A stretch of DNA of 64,000 nucleotides from Rhodopseudomonas palustris JSC-3b (GCA_000504425.1 KI632513.1:1171491-1235490); one strand, 5' to 3'; numbered from the stretch's first letter, positions 23,013 to 35,293 are shown. The notes: a model not told the origin generated them from the sequence alone. A program made the numbers and translations.

Positions 23013-23270
23013 GAACGTTCCGGAAACTAGTGAAACCTGAATGTCGGCGGCCTTGGAGCGCTCGGCTGCAGACGGATGAAACGCGCCACACTAAAGGCGC
23101 GCGGCGGAGCGCAGCGCCGCGCTCCCGTCGGGGCGGACAATAACGTTTCTCGGCTCCGATACAACATCCGGGGCGACCCGTTTTAGTCGAAGCCCGTATG
23201 ATAACGGCGCACATCAAGCGCGCCGCTAAGCCGCCGCGCAGCGAACCTGCCACCGCAGTGCAGCGTGAGC

Positions 23271-23840
23271 TTAGTCGTCGCGGCGCGGCTTGGTGCTACC
23301 GGAAGGTGGCGTCTGCAGCGTTTTCAACGCCGCAAACGGGTGCTCGTCGGGGTCCTGCGGCTCGACCGGCGGCTGAAACACCGCATCGGGCCGGCGCGGA
23401 TAAGGATCGATCGCCAGGAACAGCGCGTCGGCCGCAACATGACCGAGGTCGATCATGCCGCGTTCGATCGGCTCCAGCGGATCGGGCGTGTCGGCGCCGG
23501 GCACCTGATCGTCATCGACCAGATCGGCCATTTCCGGAATCTGCGACGGCGGCGCGAACACCAGATCGATCGCCTCGTCGATGCGGTTGTCCACCGGATC
23601 GAGCGTCACCACGCAGTTTTGGCCGACGATCGCCTGCAGACGGCCGGTCACCTTCACCCGGCCATCATGGATCGGCACCAGATCGAACGTGGCGGTGGCC
23701 TCGATCACGTCCCGCAGGCCGCCGAGCGCGGCAATGGCGGCGCGCTGTTCGGCGGTCGCGGTCAGTTGCTGGTGCAAGCCGTTTTCGGGGATCTGCGCCA
23801 CCATGACCGGCATGCTCCAGGGATGGCTCGAATCGGTCAT
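23271..23840 (-). CDS. DUF177 (YceD-like) protein
   Basis: The 189-residue acidic protein has the DUF177 pattern: a strand-rich first half, RVKVTGRLQAIVGQNCVVTL with the conserved Cys, and IDLGHVAADALFLAIDPYPR. Family members affect 23S rRNA accumulation and are usually encoded just before plsX, as here. It lies 13 bp after the bc1 chaperone gene, so the two are probably one transcript. Confidence 0.85.
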   Translation of the reverse strand: MTDSSHPWSMPVMVAQIPENGLHQQLTATAEQRAAIAALGGLRDVIEATATFDLVPIHDGRVKVTGRLQAIVGQNCVVTLDPVDNRIDEAIDLVFAPPSQIPEMADLVDDDQVPGADTPDPLEPIERGMIDLGHVAADALFLAIDPYPRRPDAVFQPPVEPQDPDEHPFAALKTLQTPPSGSTKPRRDD

Positions 23841-23853
23841 GGTGTCACTCCCG

Positions 23854-24405
23854 TCAGGTCACCGACGGCGCGGCCGGGAAGCTGAACCGTCCGGAGCGCA
23901 GCGCGGCGGCATCGACCCGGCCGAGCTTGGCCAGCGTCTCTTCAACATAGCCCTCCAGCAGCTTGGCCTTGTCCATGCCAAAACCGTTCAGCACGTTCCG
24001 GCACAGCGTCTTGGTCATGGCGCCGCGCGGATCATCCTCATCGGCCATGGCGCGGTCATAGGCGGCCGAGCGACCGTAAAACGCCTCGCCGAACTTCTGC
24101 ATGCGCTTCGGCACGGCCAGATCGCCCACGCCCATTTCGCGCAGATTGGCGTCGAGGTCGCTGCAGAAATGATCGAACAGGGTCTGCGCGAAGGCGAGGT
24201 TCTCGGAATTCTCGCGGGCACGACGCAGCACCATCCACAGATGCAGCACAATCATCTCAAAACGGCCATTAACCGTGTCCTCGACCCCGAGGTTTTGGTA
24301 AAAGGCCGGTTCTCGCGCTTGCGTCACGATCATGCCATAGATGGTCTCAATGGTGCCGCGCGACGGCGACCTGGGGCTAGTGAATTGATCAAACGGCCAA
24401 ATCAT
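23854..24405 (-). CDS. Ubiquinol-cytochrome c chaperone (CBP3/UQCC1-like)
   Basis: The 183-residue protein fits the Ubiq_cyt_C_chap family: IYGMIVTQAREPAFYQNLGV, FEMIVLHLWMVLRRAREN, QTLFDHFCSDLDANLREMGV, KRMQKFGEAFYGR. The family helps assemble cytochrome b of complex III. The ATG at 24405 has AGGAA 7 nt upstream; longer frames overlap the bamE promoter and lack coding character. Confidence 0.85.
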   Translation of the reverse strand: MIWPFDQFTSPRSPSRGTIETIYGMIVTQAREPAFYQNLGVEDTVNGRFEMIVLHLWMVLRRARENSENLAFAQTLFDHFCSDLDANLREMGVGDLAVPKRMQKFGEAFYGRSAAYDRAMADEDDPRGAMTKTLCRNVLNGFGMDKAKLLEGYVEETLAKLGRVDAAALRSGRFSFPAAPSVT

Positions 24406-24548
24406 GTTGAGTTCCTGCTGCTGCGGGTTCGCACCCCCAGCTGGTTCTGCCATGGTGGAGGCTGCCGGGTACGGCAACACCGTGCTCGATGCAAGCGGAT
24501 CGGACAAACTCCGCGATGACTCTTTGGAATGAAGGTTTAAGGACTGGG

Positions 24549-24998
24549 ATGGTTCGCCAATCGGGTGGTTTCTGGCGACGGTTGAAGCCTGCGTTTGCGG
24601 CAGCGGCTGTCTGCCTCGCGCTGACGGCATGTACCTCAGAACAGTTTCAAAAGGGCTACATTCTGCCGCCCGGCGCGCTCGAACAGATTCCGATCGGTGC
24701 CAGCCAAGATCAAGTGCTGATTGTGATGGGGACGCCGTCCACCGTCGCCACGCTGAACGGCGAGGTGTTTTACTACATCTCGCAGCGTGCTGAGCGCCCG
24801 GTGGCGTTCATGCCGCCAAAGGTGATCGATCAGCGCGTCATCGCGATCTATTTCGACCAGAACCGCCAGGTTCGCCGGATCGCGAATTACGGGCTGCAAG
24901 ACGGCAAGATTTTCGATTTCATCAGCCGGACGACGCCGACCTCGGGTCAGGAACTGAGCTACCTGACGCCGCTGTTCAAGCTGATCAGCTTCCGCTGA
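24549..24998 (+). CDS. bamE: Outer membrane assembly lipoprotein BamE
   Basis: The 149-residue protein has a lipoprotein signal ending in the lipobox LTAC (about residues 24-27), then the SmpA/OmlA fold: FQKGYILPPGALEQIPIGAS, QVLIVMGTPSTVATLNGEVF, YYISQRAERPVAFMPPKVID. It belongs to the BAM complex that inserts outer membrane proteins. The ATG at 24549 has AAGGA upstream. It is transcribed divergently from the bc1 chaperone gene. Confidence 0.9.
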   Translation: MVRQSGGFWRRLKPAFAAAAVCLALTACTSEQFQKGYILPPGALEQIPIGASQDQVLIVMGTPSTVATLNGEVFYYISQRAERPVAFMPPKVIDQRVIAIYFDQNRQVRRIANYGLQDGKIFDFISRTTPTSGQELSYLTPLFKLISFR

Positions 24999-25046
24999 GC
25001 CCACCCCGCCGCGCCTGCCTCCCGCAGCCGGCCGCCGCGGGGGCGC

Positions 25047-28000
25047 TCACCAGACGACGCGCACGCCGGCCGTCACCACATGCGCCGTGCTGCTGCCGTT
25101 GATCAGGCTGGTATAGCCAGCATGCGCGGTGATCGGCTGCGCGGCATCGAAGGTCGCCCGCAGCTTCAGCAGCGCGGCGTCGCGGCCGATATCGGCCCCC
25201 CGCACCGTGAACGGCACGCCCGGCGCTTCGTTGAATAACGCCGTGGTCGTCGCCGCGGTGTCGAGATATTCGTGCAGCCAGCCGACCTCGGCGGAGGGAA
25301 TCACTGCGAGGCGATTGGTCAGCAGCGTGATCCGCCGCTCGGCCCGCACGCTGGTGATGCTGCGCAGGCTGGCCAGGCTGGCCGCATCGACCATCAACCG
25401 CGGCCAGCCGGCGCCGCTCTCGACCACCTCGCCTTGGTGCAGCACCACACCAGACAGCGCCACACTCGGTTCCAGTCGCCAATCCGCCGCCTTGAAATGC
25501 AAACCGGCGCGCAAGGCACCGCCGCCTGATGCGCCGCTTACGTCAGCGTTCGGGCGCGCGCCATAGACCGAGACGACGCGCTGCACATTGCCATCCGCGA
25601 AGCCGGCGCCGGCCTGCGTTTCCAGGAACGCGGCGCCATGACGCAGGCTGCCATAGAGCGAGAACTGTACCGCCTGACCATTATGCGACGCGCTGTTGCG
25701 GGCGGTCACGCTCTGGTCGAGATAGCCGAACGCCGCACCCAGCGTCAGATCGGCCGTCACGGCGCGATCGATGCCCGCCGCCACGCCGCCCAAGGTGGTG
25801 CGCCAGCCGGAATACGCCGCGGTCACCTCGCTGAACTGTCCGAGTCCGGTCAGCCAGACATTGTTGCCAGCGGCATCGATCGTGCTGCGTGTCGCTGTGT
25901 CGTGCTGTAGCCCGCGTCGTGCCGCCAGTTGTTCGTCGATCGCTCCGCCGATCAGATGCCAGCCGTCACGCCGCGCCATCAGGGTGTCGCCATAGATGGT
26001 CGGGGACAGCTGACTAAGCGTCGCCACCACCCCGGTGCCGGACAGCGGATAAAGCGGCGCAAACAGCCGTGCCAGCTCCGCCATCATGGCGATGCCGGCC
26101 GCCGGCCGCAGCGCGTCGAACACGGCGCCGACAGGGGCGATGTCCGGCCCCGCGGGCAGCCCGGCAAGGTCGAGCCGGGCGTAAAACTGCGGCGTCACCA
26201 CCAGCGAGATCGTGTTGCGCCCGTACAGCGCGTCAAAGCGGGTGCCGGCCGCCAGCCCGAGCGGCTGGACCAGCCCGGCGAAACTGCCGAGCACCCCGCC
26301 CTCCGCGGTGATCACCTGGAAGTGCTGGCCGAGCGCGGGGGAAAAGCTGTTGCTGCCAGATGGAATGCCACGCAGCACCGGCATCAGCGTTCCGCCGGCG
26401 GTGAAAGTGTGGCCGGCGCCCTCGACAAAGACCTTGTCGTAGGTGCGCGGCCCGCCCGGGATCACCAGATCGCCGTCGACATTGAGATACATCGCCGCGC
26501 TGGTGCCGAGCGTCACGTCGCCCCGGAAGGTCAGCGTGCCCGGCGAGGTGCCGCTGAGCGGGATGCCGGCCGGCAGCGTGCCGCCATTGTTGGCGATCAG
26601 GTCGGCATAGTTCGGCAACTGCCCAACACGCAGATGGCCGTTGACCAGGGTGTCGCCGACGATCCAGCCGAAACCGGAGAGCGTGCCGCCGGTGCCGACG
26701 ATCAGCCGGTGCCCGTCGGCCACCGTCAGGGTGCCGCCGATCCCGAGCGCCCCACCCTGCACGGTGACGTCGCCGGTGGCGATGGTGCGGCCGGCGATCA
26801 TCAGCGCGCCGTCGCCGGTCTTGTCGAACGCGCCGCCGGTGGTGAGCGGCCGGCTCCAATAGGTCATTGCCATCGCACCGACATCGACCGCGGCGCCGGC
26901 CGCCAGGCTGGTCGGCCCCTGCGTGGCGCGGTCGAGCCGGATCAGGCCATAGCCGTAGCGCGCATTGACGCCCGGCTGCCCGTCGAGGTTCTCGGCAGTG
27001 GTGAACAGCACATGGGCGATGTCCTTCGCCGTGTAGTCCGGATAGCCGCTCATCAAGAGCGCCATCGAGCCGGTGCCGAACGCGGCCGATTCCGAGGTGC
27101 CGATATTGGGGCCATAGCCGCTCGGATCGCGCTCGCGCGAATAGGCGGCCCAGATGCCGTCGAGCTCGCGATTGCCGCTGCCGCCAGGAGCCGACAGGCA
27201 CCAGCTCGCGGCGACGCCGCAGGCATTGGCATAGATGGCGAGCTTCTTGGTGGAGTCGATCGCGGTGACCGAGACGATCTGGCCCGGCTGGCGTTGCAGC
27301 GCCGAAAAATCATAGCCCATGCCGCCATCGTCATAGACGCCGGCACGCGCATTGGCCGGCTGGATGAATGGCATCAGCGACGGGCCGCGCGGATTGAGTC
27401 CCGCGGCGGGATAGGAGAAGCGGTCGTTGCCGGTGGCGGACACGATCACCTTGCCGGCCGCGAGCGCGCTCAGCGCCGCCGCCGCCTCACTCGGATTGAT
27501 GCTGCTGGTCGGCCAATAGCCGGTGTCCGGACCAGTGACCGGCATGCCGCCATAGGACAGGTTCATCACGTTCACGCCGGACAGGCCGGCGAAGTAGGCG
27601 ATCGCGGCATCCACCCGGATGCCGCCGCCGGTGATATCGCGCATCACCACGGCCGACGCGTCGTAGGCGACGCCCGGTATGATGAAGGTCCCCGCCCCCA
27701 TGATCACGCCGGCCATGTGCACGCCATGGTCGCCGAGATTGAGCGGAAACGGATAGCCAGGGAAATTCACGTAGCGCAGATCGGTGGGGTCGATCACCCC
27801 GCCGGGCGTGTCCGGCACAAAATTGCGGCTGCGCGGATCGATCTTGCCGGTGAACGCCGGGTGGCCGACATCGATGCCGGAATCGCCGATCGCGACGGTG
27901 ACGCCGGCCCCGGTGAATCCGGCCGCCCAGGCGTCCGGCGCATGGATGGCGTACAGGCCCCATTGGCGCGGATCGGGTGTGGGGACCGCTTGCGCGCCGG

Positions 28001-28133
28001 CTGGCGACGCCGCCGCGACGCACAGCACCGCCGCGGCCGCAGACGCGAACAGCGACACGATCGGGGGCGATGACAGAATCGGGCTCTGCAAGCCGGTCGA
28101 AAGGCGAACGGAAGGGATCATGGCTCCACGCAT
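25047..28133 (-). CDS. Subtilase (S8) autotransporter
   Basis: The 1028-residue protein has an extended signal peptide (about 1-48, ending AGAQA), an S8 peptidase domain (about 55-400) and a C-terminal autotransporter barrel (about 740-1028) that ends in the aromatic VRVVW. Catalytic residues are D84 (IGDSGID), H136 (GDHGVHMAG), the oxyanion N236 (SATGND) and S347 (GTSES). The usual HGTHVAG and GTSMAAP motifs are altered to HGVHMAG and GTSESAAF, as in several alphaproteobacterial autotransporter subtilases. The middle (about 440-640) is a beta-helix-like passenger (TIATGDVTVQGGALGIGGTL). It should be displayed on or shed from the cell surface. A terminator-like site is not obvious after it. 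Confidence 0.9.
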   Translation of the reverse strand: MRGAMIPSVRLSTGLQSPILSSPPIVSLFASAAAAVLCVAAASPAGAQAVPTPDPRQWGLYAIHAPDAWAAGFTGAGVTVAIGDSGIDVGHPAFTGKIDPRSRNFVPDTPGGVIDPTDLRYVNFPGYPFPLNLGDHGVHMAGVIMGAGTFIIPGVAYDASAVVMRDITGGGIRVDAAIAYFAGLSGVNVMNLSYGGMPVTGPDTGYWPTSSINPSEAAAALSALAAGKVIVSATGNDRFSYPAAGLNPRGPSLMPFIQPANARAGVYDDGGMGYDFSALQRQPGQIVSVTAIDSTKKLAIYANACGVAASWCLSAPGGSGNRELDGIWAAYSRERDPSGYGPNIGTSESAAFGTGSMALLMSGYPDYTAKDIAHVLFTTAENLDGQPGVNARYGYGLIRLDRATQGPTSLAAGAAVDVGAMAMTYWSRPLTTGGAFDKTGDGALMIAGRTIATGDVTVQGGALGIGGTLTVADGHRLIVGTGGTLSGFGWIVGDTLVNGHLRVGQLPNYADLIANNGGTLPAGIPLSGTSPGTLTFRGDVTLGTSAAMYLNVDGDLVIPGGPRTYDKVFVEGAGHTFTAGGTLMPVLRGIPSGSNSFSPALGQHFQVITAEGGVLGSFAGLVQPLGLAAGTRFDALYGRNTISLVVTPQFYARLDLAGLPAGPDIAPVGAVFDALRPAAGIAMMAELARLFAPLYPLSGTGVVATLSQLSPTIYGDTLMARRDGWHLIGGAIDEQLAARRGLQHDTATRSTIDAAGNNVWLTGLGQFSEVTAAYSGWRTTLGGVAAGIDRAVTADLTLGAAFGYLDQSVTARNSASHNGQAVQFSLYGSLRHGAAFLETQAGAGFADGNVQRVVSVYGARPNADVSGASGGGALRAGLHFKAADWRLEPSVALSGVVLHQGEVVESGAGWPRLMVDAASLASLRSITSVRAERRITLLTNRLAVIPSAEVGWLHEYLDTAATTTALFNEAPGVPFTVRGADIGRDAALLKLRATFDAAQPITAHAGYTSLINGSSTAHVVTAGVRVVW

Positions 28134-28339
28134 TTCACATTTCGCGAATCAACACTCGTTCCAATTTAAACCCGTTGCGATTGCCGCGAATAAAACAATG
28201 AAGCTAGGGTTCGCCGCGCGCCGAGGACAATCGGTATGTCGTGGCCGTTGGCGGTGATCCGTTGTCGCGCCAATCCAAGCCGGCTCGCGTGAAGAAACGC
28301 GACAGCACCAAAGTCACCGCTCCTGATCACAAAGAAAAA

Positions 28340-28361
28340 CCCCGCGGCTCGCACCGCGGGG
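28340..28361. terminator. Rho-independent terminator after hppA
   Basis: CCCCGCGG and CCGCGGGG pair around CTCGCA. On the minus strand TTTTTCTTT follows, serving hppA; on the plus strand TTTCGTTTTT follows, so it may work in both directions. Confidence 0.85.
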
Positions 28362-28389
28362 TTTCGTTTTTAGTCGTTGGCTTTGCAGC

Positions 28390-30519
<2,130 letters not shown>

Positions 30520-30588
30520 TGATGTTGCCTCAGGTCCTTGGTCTCGCCCCGCGTCCCGAGCCGCGGAGGCGAAGGACGCACAAATAAA

Positions 30589-30611
30589 AGGCCGACCCGC
30601 ACGGGTGGCCT
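30589..30611 (-). terminator. Terminator between thiL and hppA
   Basis: On the minus strand AGGCC-ACCCG pairs with CGGGT-C-GGCCT (one bulge) and is followed by TTTATTTG. It ends the nusB/thiL transcript before the hppA promoter region (30520-30734). Confidence 0.7.
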
Positions 30612-30734
30612 CAAATCGTGGCGGACCTTGCCAAAATAGTAACCCTTCCGCAACGCTGCCAAAGGGCTAAGCCGTCACTTTTGGGAGCTGTTCGCAAACC
30701 CTTGTGCGGTGCCGCAACCGCTACGCGGACAGCG

Positions 30735-31700
30735 CTAGAAATGGCTGAACGACGTGCGGTTCAGCGCGATCGGACGCTGATCGCTATCGAGAAACTGCGG
30801 TGGCGCCGTTCCTTCGGTGGCGCTGCCGATCACTGTGACGGGCACGCCGGCCGCGTCGGCCGCGGCCTTGAATGCGTCGATCGCGCCTGCGGCAACGCCG
30901 CACAAAATCTCATAATCGTCGCCGCCCGACAGTAGCCGCGCCAGCCCCGCCTGCCCGAGCGCCGCGCGCCCGGCGACCGATAGCGGCACCGCGGCGGCAT
31001 TGATGGTCGCCGACACGCCGGACGCCGCACATAGTTTGGCGAGATCGCCGGCCAAGCCATCCGAGACGTCCATCGCAGAGCCGGCATGGTCGCGCACCGC
31101 AGCAGCCAGCGCCGAGCGCGGCTGCGGCTGGCGATAGCGATCGATCAAAAACGCCTGCTGGTCGGGCGTAAGTTCCGTGAGTCGGCCCTGCAGCACGTCG
31201 AGCCCGAGCGCGGCATCGCCGATCGTGCCGGACACCACGATCAGATCGCCGGCGCGCAGCCGGTCGCGGCGCACCATGCGGCCGGGCGGCACTCGGCCGA
31301 ACGCGGTCACCGAGATCATCAGCGGCCCCGGGGTGGAAACCGTGTCGCCGCCGAGCAGCGGGCAGCGATAGCTCGCGGCATCCTCGCCGAGCGCGGCCGC
31401 AAACGGCTCCAAAAACGCCGGATCGGCGCTGCGCAGCGCCAGCGTCAGCAGAAATCCGGCGGGCGTCGCGCCCTTGGCGGCGAGATCGGACAGATTCACC
31501 CGCAGCGCCTTGCGGGCGATGGTGTGTGGCGGATCATTGGGTAGAAAATGCACGCCCTCGACCACGGCGTCGGTGGTCAGCACCAGATCATCGGCCGTCG
31601 CCGCCAGCACCGCGGCGTCATCGACAAGCCCGAGCGCGCCGGCATCCGTCGCCAGCGGCTTAAAATATTTCGCGATCAGATCGTCTTCACCGGAGGGCAT
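30735..31700 (-). CDS. thiL: Thiamine-monophosphate kinase
   Basis: The 321-residue protein fits ThiL: GEDDLIAKYF at the N-terminus, GLVDDAAVL and TTDAVVEGVHF for Mg-ATP binding, LGGDTVSTPGPLMISVTAFG, and SGGDDYEILCG near the C-terminus. It phosphorylates thiamine monophosphate to the diphosphate cofactor. It closes the glyA-rib-nusB-thiL run; the nusB-thiL pair is a usual one. Confidence 0.95.
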   Translation of the reverse strand: MPSGEDDLIAKYFKPLATDAGALGLVDDAAVLAATADDLVLTTDAVVEGVHFLPNDPPHTIARKALRVNLSDLAAKGATPAGFLLTLALRSADPAFLEPFAAALGEDAASYRCPLLGGDTVSTPGPLMISVTAFGRVPPGRMVRRDRLRAGDLIVVSGTIGDAALGLDVLQGRLTELTPDQQAFLIDRYRQPQPRSALAAAVRDHAGSAMDVSDGLAGDLAKLCAASGVSATINAAAVPLSVAGRAALGQAGLARLLSGGDDYEILCGVAAGAIDAFKAAADAAGVPVTVIGSATEGTAPPQFLDSDQRPIALNRTSFSHF

Positions 31701-31742
31701 GTGCGCCCCACCCCATCACAGGCGTCGGCAACATCTCATCAG

Positions 31743-31818
31743 CGTCATTGCGAGGAGCGGAGCGACGAAGCAATCCAGAAATCCGAAACTGGATTGCTTC
31801 GCTGCGCTCGCAATGACG
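31743..31818. repeat. Intergenic palindromic repeat element
   Basis: The 76-bp element has arms CGTCATTGCGAG (31743-31754) and CTCGCAATGACG (31807-31818) with an inner pair GAAGCAATCCAG / CTGGATTGCTTC, forming one long imperfect hairpin. This type is a known high-copy intergenic repeat in Bradyrhizobium, Rhodopseudomonas and relatives. It sits between nusB and thiL and may act in mRNA stability or attenuation. Confidence 0.85.
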
Positions 31819-31835
31819 GGGCAATATCGACGTGA

Positions 31836-32354
31836 TCAACCCCGCGCAAACTCGTCGGCGCGGAATTGGCGAGCGATCTGGTCGAGCACCGCGTTGACCA
31901 TGCCGATCTCGTCGCCATCGACGAAAGCGTGGGCGACGTCGACATATTCCGAGACCACCACGCGCGCCGGCACGTCCTTGCGCCATTGCAGCTCATAGGT
32001 CCCGGCACGCATCACCGCGCGCAGAATGGCTTCGATGCGGGCCAGCGGCCAGCCGCGCGACAGCGCCTCGTCGATCAGCGGATCGATCTGTTTCTGCTCC
32101 TGTACCACGCCAGCGACGATGTCGCGGAAAAACGCGGCTTCGGCCGGCAGATACTGTTCGCCCTCGACCTCGTTGCCGAGCCAATGGCTCTCGAACTCCG
32201 CAAACGTGTCGTTGAGGCCGGCGCCGCCGACATCCATCTGATACAGCGCCTGCACCGCGGCGAGCCGTGCTGCGCCGCGCCGGTTGGCCTTGCGATCGCC
32301 CTTCGGCGCAGGGTGTTTCATGACGGGCTTTCGAAAATCGGTCATTTCCGTCAC
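31836..32354 (-). CDS. nusB: Transcription antitermination factor NusB
   Basis: The 172-residue protein fits Nus[78 protein letters not shown]. It binds the boxA RNA with NusE to support rRNA transcription. GTG at 32354 overlaps the ribH stop (GTGA); an ATG three codons later is an alternative. Confidence 0.93.
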   Translation of the reverse strand: MTEMTDFRKPVMKHPAPKGDRKANRRGAARLAAVQALYQMDVGGAGLNDTFAEFESHWLGNEVEGEQYLPAEAAFFRDIVAGVVQEQKQIDPLIDEALSRGWPLARIEAILRAVMRAGTYELQWRKDVPARVVVSEYVDVAHAFVDGDEIGMVNAVLDQIARQFRADEFARG

Positions 32355-32842
32355 CCCCGCGCCAGCCGGCGCTTTAGCCGCAGCATCGCCAAGGCGGCGC
32401 GCGCGGCATCGCCACCCTTGTCGAGTTCCGAGGCGCGTGCCCGCGCCCAGGCCTGTTCTTCGGTGTTGACGGTCAAAATGCCGTTGCCGAGCGGAATCTG
32501 CCGGGCGACCGCGAGATCCATCAGCGCGCGCGACGATTCCATCGACACGATCTCGAAATGAATGGTGTCGCCGCGCACCACGCAGCCAAGCGCGATCACC
32601 GCGTCATAGGGACGGCCGGTGGCTTGCGCAGCATCAAGCGCGATCGCGATCGCGGCCGGGATTTCCAGCGCGCCCGGCACCGTGATCACCTCATGGTTGA
32701 CACCGGCGGCGTCGAGCTCGGCACGGGCGCCGGCCAGCAGCGCGTCCTGCAGATCGTCATAGAATCGTGCTTCGACGATCAGCGCGCGCGCGCCAGCAAT
32801 GTCGGTATCGTCCTTCAGTCGTGCGCGTCGCGGCTCTGCCAT
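32351..32842 (-). CDS. ribH: 6,7-dimethyl-8-ribityllumazine synthase
   Basis: The 163-residue protein has [51 protein letters not shown] (with the catalytic His) and [16 protein letters not shown]. It makes the lumazine precursor of riboflavin and forms an icosahedral or pentameric shell. It lies 185 bp after ribE, without a recognisable FMN riboswitch in the gap. Confidence 0.95.
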   Translation of the reverse strand: MAEPRRARLKDDTDIAGARALIVEARFYDDLQDALLAGARAELDAAGVNHEVITVPGALEIPAAIAIALDAAQATGRPYDAVIALGCVVRGDTIHFEIVSMESSRALMDLAVARQIPLGNGILTVNTEEQAWARARASELDKGGDAARAALAMLRLKRRLARG

Positions 32843-33027
32843 TGAACTTCCATCAGCATCATCAAACGCCTCGCCATGGGAGCGGCACGGCCGCGTCTCA
32901 CAGGCAGAGGCAAAACCATCTCATGTCCCGCGGCGGCGCTGCTGCGCCCGGCCGCCCATGAGCAAGATCGCCCGCGTTCTAGGCGGGCCCCCTCACAAAG
33001 CCAAGCCCCAAACAGACCTTTGAGGCC

Positions 33028-33636
33028 TCAGGTCGCCTCGCGAAGCCGTGCGGCATAGCGCGCCATCAGGTCGATTTCGAGATTGACGGCGCTGCCGGTT
33101 CGCCAGTCGCTCAAAGTGGTCACCGCCAGGGTATGCGGGATGATCAACACGCTGAACTTGGTGTCGTCGACACTGTTGACCGTCAGCGACACGCCGTCCA
33201 GCGTCACCGAGCCCTTGGTGGCGATGAAGCGCGCCAGATCGCGCGGCGCATCGAGCTCGAACCGCACCATGCCCTCGAGTTCCTGGCGGCTGGTGATCAT
33301 GGCGATGCCATCGACATGGCCGGTGACCAGATGGCCGCCAAGTTCGTCGCCGATTTTCAGGGCACGCTCAAGATTGAGGCGGGTGCCGACCGCCCAATGC
33401 TGGGCGCTGGTCTTGGCCAGCGTCTCGGCGCCGGCATCGACCTCATACCAGGTGCGGCCGCCCTGCTCGCCGGTGCCGACCACGGTCAGGCAGATGCCAT
33501 TGGCGGCGATCGAGGCGCCATCGGCGATGGTGGCACGGTCGTAGCCGCAGGCGATCCGCAGCCGGTGCAGCTGGCCGGGCACGGTCGGGGTCAGCGCGAC
33601 GATCTCGCCCTGGTCGGTGATGATTCCGGTAAACAT
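33028..33636 (-). CDS. ribE: Riboflavin synthase, alpha subunit
   Basis: The 202-residue protein shows the internal duplication of the family: [15 protein letters not shown] with GASIAANGICLTV in the first barrel and GHLVTGHVDGIA with GSVTLDGVSLTVNSV in the second. It dismutates two lumazines to riboflavin. Its ATG overlaps the ribD stop (TGATG). Often also named ribC. Confidence 0.95.
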   Translation of the reverse strand: MFTGIITDQGEIVALTPTVPGQLHRLRIACGYDRATIADGASIAANGICLTVVGTGEQGGRTWYEVDAGAETLAKTSAQHWAVGTRLNLERALKIGDELGGHLVTGHVDGIAMITSRQELEGMVRFELDAPRDLARFIATKGSVTLDGVSLTVNSVDDTKFSVLIIPHTLAVTTLSDWRTGSAVNLEIDLMARYAARLREAT

Positions 33637-34787
33637 CAGTTGCGCTCGTAAATGGTCAGAGTGTCGGGGCCGAGCGTGGTGCTCGTGTGAAGCCGAAATG
33701 CCGGCGCGTCGGTGATCGCGGTCAGCGGCAGGTCATGGAGCGCTGGCACGCCATCGTCGCCGATCGGCGCCGGGCCGCGCAGCAGCCAGATTTCATCGAC
33801 CAGGTTTTGCTTGAGCAGCGATGCGGCGACTTGCGCGCCGCCCTCCACCATCAGCCTTGAAATGCCGCGCGCGGCCAACAGCGGCAGCACCAGGCCAAGA
33901 TCAAAGCTAGGCGCATCGGGCTCGACATTGAGCCGCAGAATCTCGGCGCCGGCAGCGGTCAGTTTGGTAGCGGCCGCGGCTTCGGCGGTTTCAGCTGCAA
34001 TCAGCCACAGCGGTGTCGTGCGTGCCGAATGCACCAGCTTGCTGGCGCCCGGTATGCGCAGCGCCCGATCAAGCACCACGCGCACCGGCGAGCGCGGCGC
34101 AAGGCCCGGCAGCCGGCAGGTCAGCTCCGGATCGTCGGCGAGCACGGTGCCGATCCCGACCAGGATGGCATCACATTGCGCACGCAACAGATGGACGCGC
34201 TGCTGCGCGGCGCTGGAGGTGATCGCGACCCGCTGCCCTCCGGCGCCGGCAATCTTGCCGTCGCTCGACACCGCGAGTTTCAGGATCACATGAGGACGAC
34301 CATCGCGCACTTTGCGGAAATGGCCGGCGTGATCGCGCGCAGCCTCAGCCGCGCCGATGCCGATATCGACCTTGATGCCGGCCGCGCGCAGCTTGGCGTG
34401 GCCCTGCCCGGCCACCGCCGGATTGGGGTCCTCGATTGCCGACACCACCCGCGCTACCCCGGCCGCAATCAGCGCGTCCGCGCAGGGCGGCGAGCGGCCG
34501 TGATGCGAGCATGGTTCCAGCGTGACATAGAGCGTGGCGCCGCGCGCTTTGGCGCCGGCCTGCGCCAAAGCTTCAACTTCGGCATGGGGACGGCCGCCGG
34601 CCTGGGTCCAGCCGCGGCCGACAATCACGCCGTCCCGCACCAGCACGGCGCCGACCGCGGGGTTCGGCCAGGTATTGCCGAGCCCACGACGGCCGAGCGT
34701 CAAAGCGAGTTGCATGAAACGTTGGTCGGCCGCCTTGGCGGCTCGACCGCGTTCCGCCAACTGGTCCTCCAGCAGGCGGAAGATCAT
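33636..34787 (-). CDS. ribD: Bifunctional riboflavin deaminase/reductase
   Basis: The 383-residue protein has a deaminase domain with the zinc site HAEVEAL and [15 protein letters not shown] (about 70-105) and a reductase domain (about 165-380) with [30 protein letters not shown] and [14 protein letters not shown]. It performs the second and third steps of riboflavin synthesis. ATGA overlap with nrdR couples it to that gene. Confidence 0.95.
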   Translation of the reverse strand: MIFRLLEDQLAERGRAAKAADQRFMQLALTLGRRGLGNTWPNPAVGAVLVRDGVIVGRGWTQAGGRPHAEVEALAQAGAKARGATLYVTLEPCSHHGRSPPCADALIAAGVARVVSAIEDPNPAVAGQGHAKLRAAGIKVDIGIGAAEAARDHAGHFRKVRDGRPHVILKLAVSSDGKIAGAGGQRVAITSSAAQQRVHLLRAQCDAILVGIGTVLADDPELTCRLPGLAPRSPVRVVLDRALRIPGASKLVHSARTTPLWLIAAETAEAAAATKLTAAGAEILRLNVEPDAPSFDLGLVLPLLAARGISRLMVEGGAQVAASLLKQNLVDEIWLLRGPAPIGDDGVPALHDLPLTAITDAPAFRLHTSTTLGPDTLTIYERN

Positions 34788-35266
34788 TTGCGCAGCAGCG
34801 CCGCCCGCGCCAGCTCGTCGGCGGACAGTTCGCCCAGCACCGCCTCAAAATCCTTGGCTTCGCGGAAATTGCGATAGACCGAGGCAAAGCGGACATAGGC
34901 GACGTCGTCGAGCTTGCGCAGATGCTCCATGACGATCTCGCCGATCGCCTCGGAGGAGATTTCCGATTCGCCGCCGCTTTCCAGCTCGCGCACCACGGCC
35001 GAAACCATGGCTTCCAGCTGATCGGGCTCCACTGGGCGCTTGCGCAGACTGATCTGCACAGAGCGCACCAGCTTGTCGCGGTCGAACGGCACACGGCGAC
35101 CATTACGCTTGATCACCGTCAGTTCGCGAAGCTGCACCCGCTCGAAGGTGGTGAAGCGGAAATTGCAGGTCAGGCAGACCCGCCGCCGCCGAATGACTGT
35201 GGAGTCTTCGGTGGGGCGGGAATCCTTGACCTGGGTATCGAGAGAGCTGCAGCTTGGACAGCGCAT
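34784..35266 (-). CDS. nrdR: Ribonucleotide reductase repressor NrdR
   Basis: The 160-residue protein has a zinc ribbon (CPSC at 3-6, CLTC at about 31-34) and an ATP-cone ([20 protein letters not shown] to about 140). It represses nrd genes according to ATP/dATP state. It lies 27 bp after glyA and overlaps ribD, an order common in alphaproteobacteria. Confidence 0.96.
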   Translation of the reverse strand: MRCPSCSSLDTQVKDSRPTEDSTVIRRRRVCLTCNFRFTTFERVQLRELTVIKRNGRRVPFDRDKLVRSVQISLRKRPVEPDQLEAMVSAVVRELESGGESEISSEAIGEIVMEHLRKLDDVAYVRFASVYRNFREAKDFEAVLGELSADELARAALLRK

Positions 35267-35293
35267 GCCTTCACCTCGGGCGCTAGCCGCCCT

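Noticed and set aside
25929-28073. 714-codon open frame opposite the autotransporter gene
   Set aside because: It is rich in Arg, His, Gly and Ala with no domain and mirrors the GC-rich codons of the real gene on the other strand.
32843-33027. FMN riboswitch upstream of ribH
   Set aside because: The conserved RFN element segments are not visible in this 185-bp gap.
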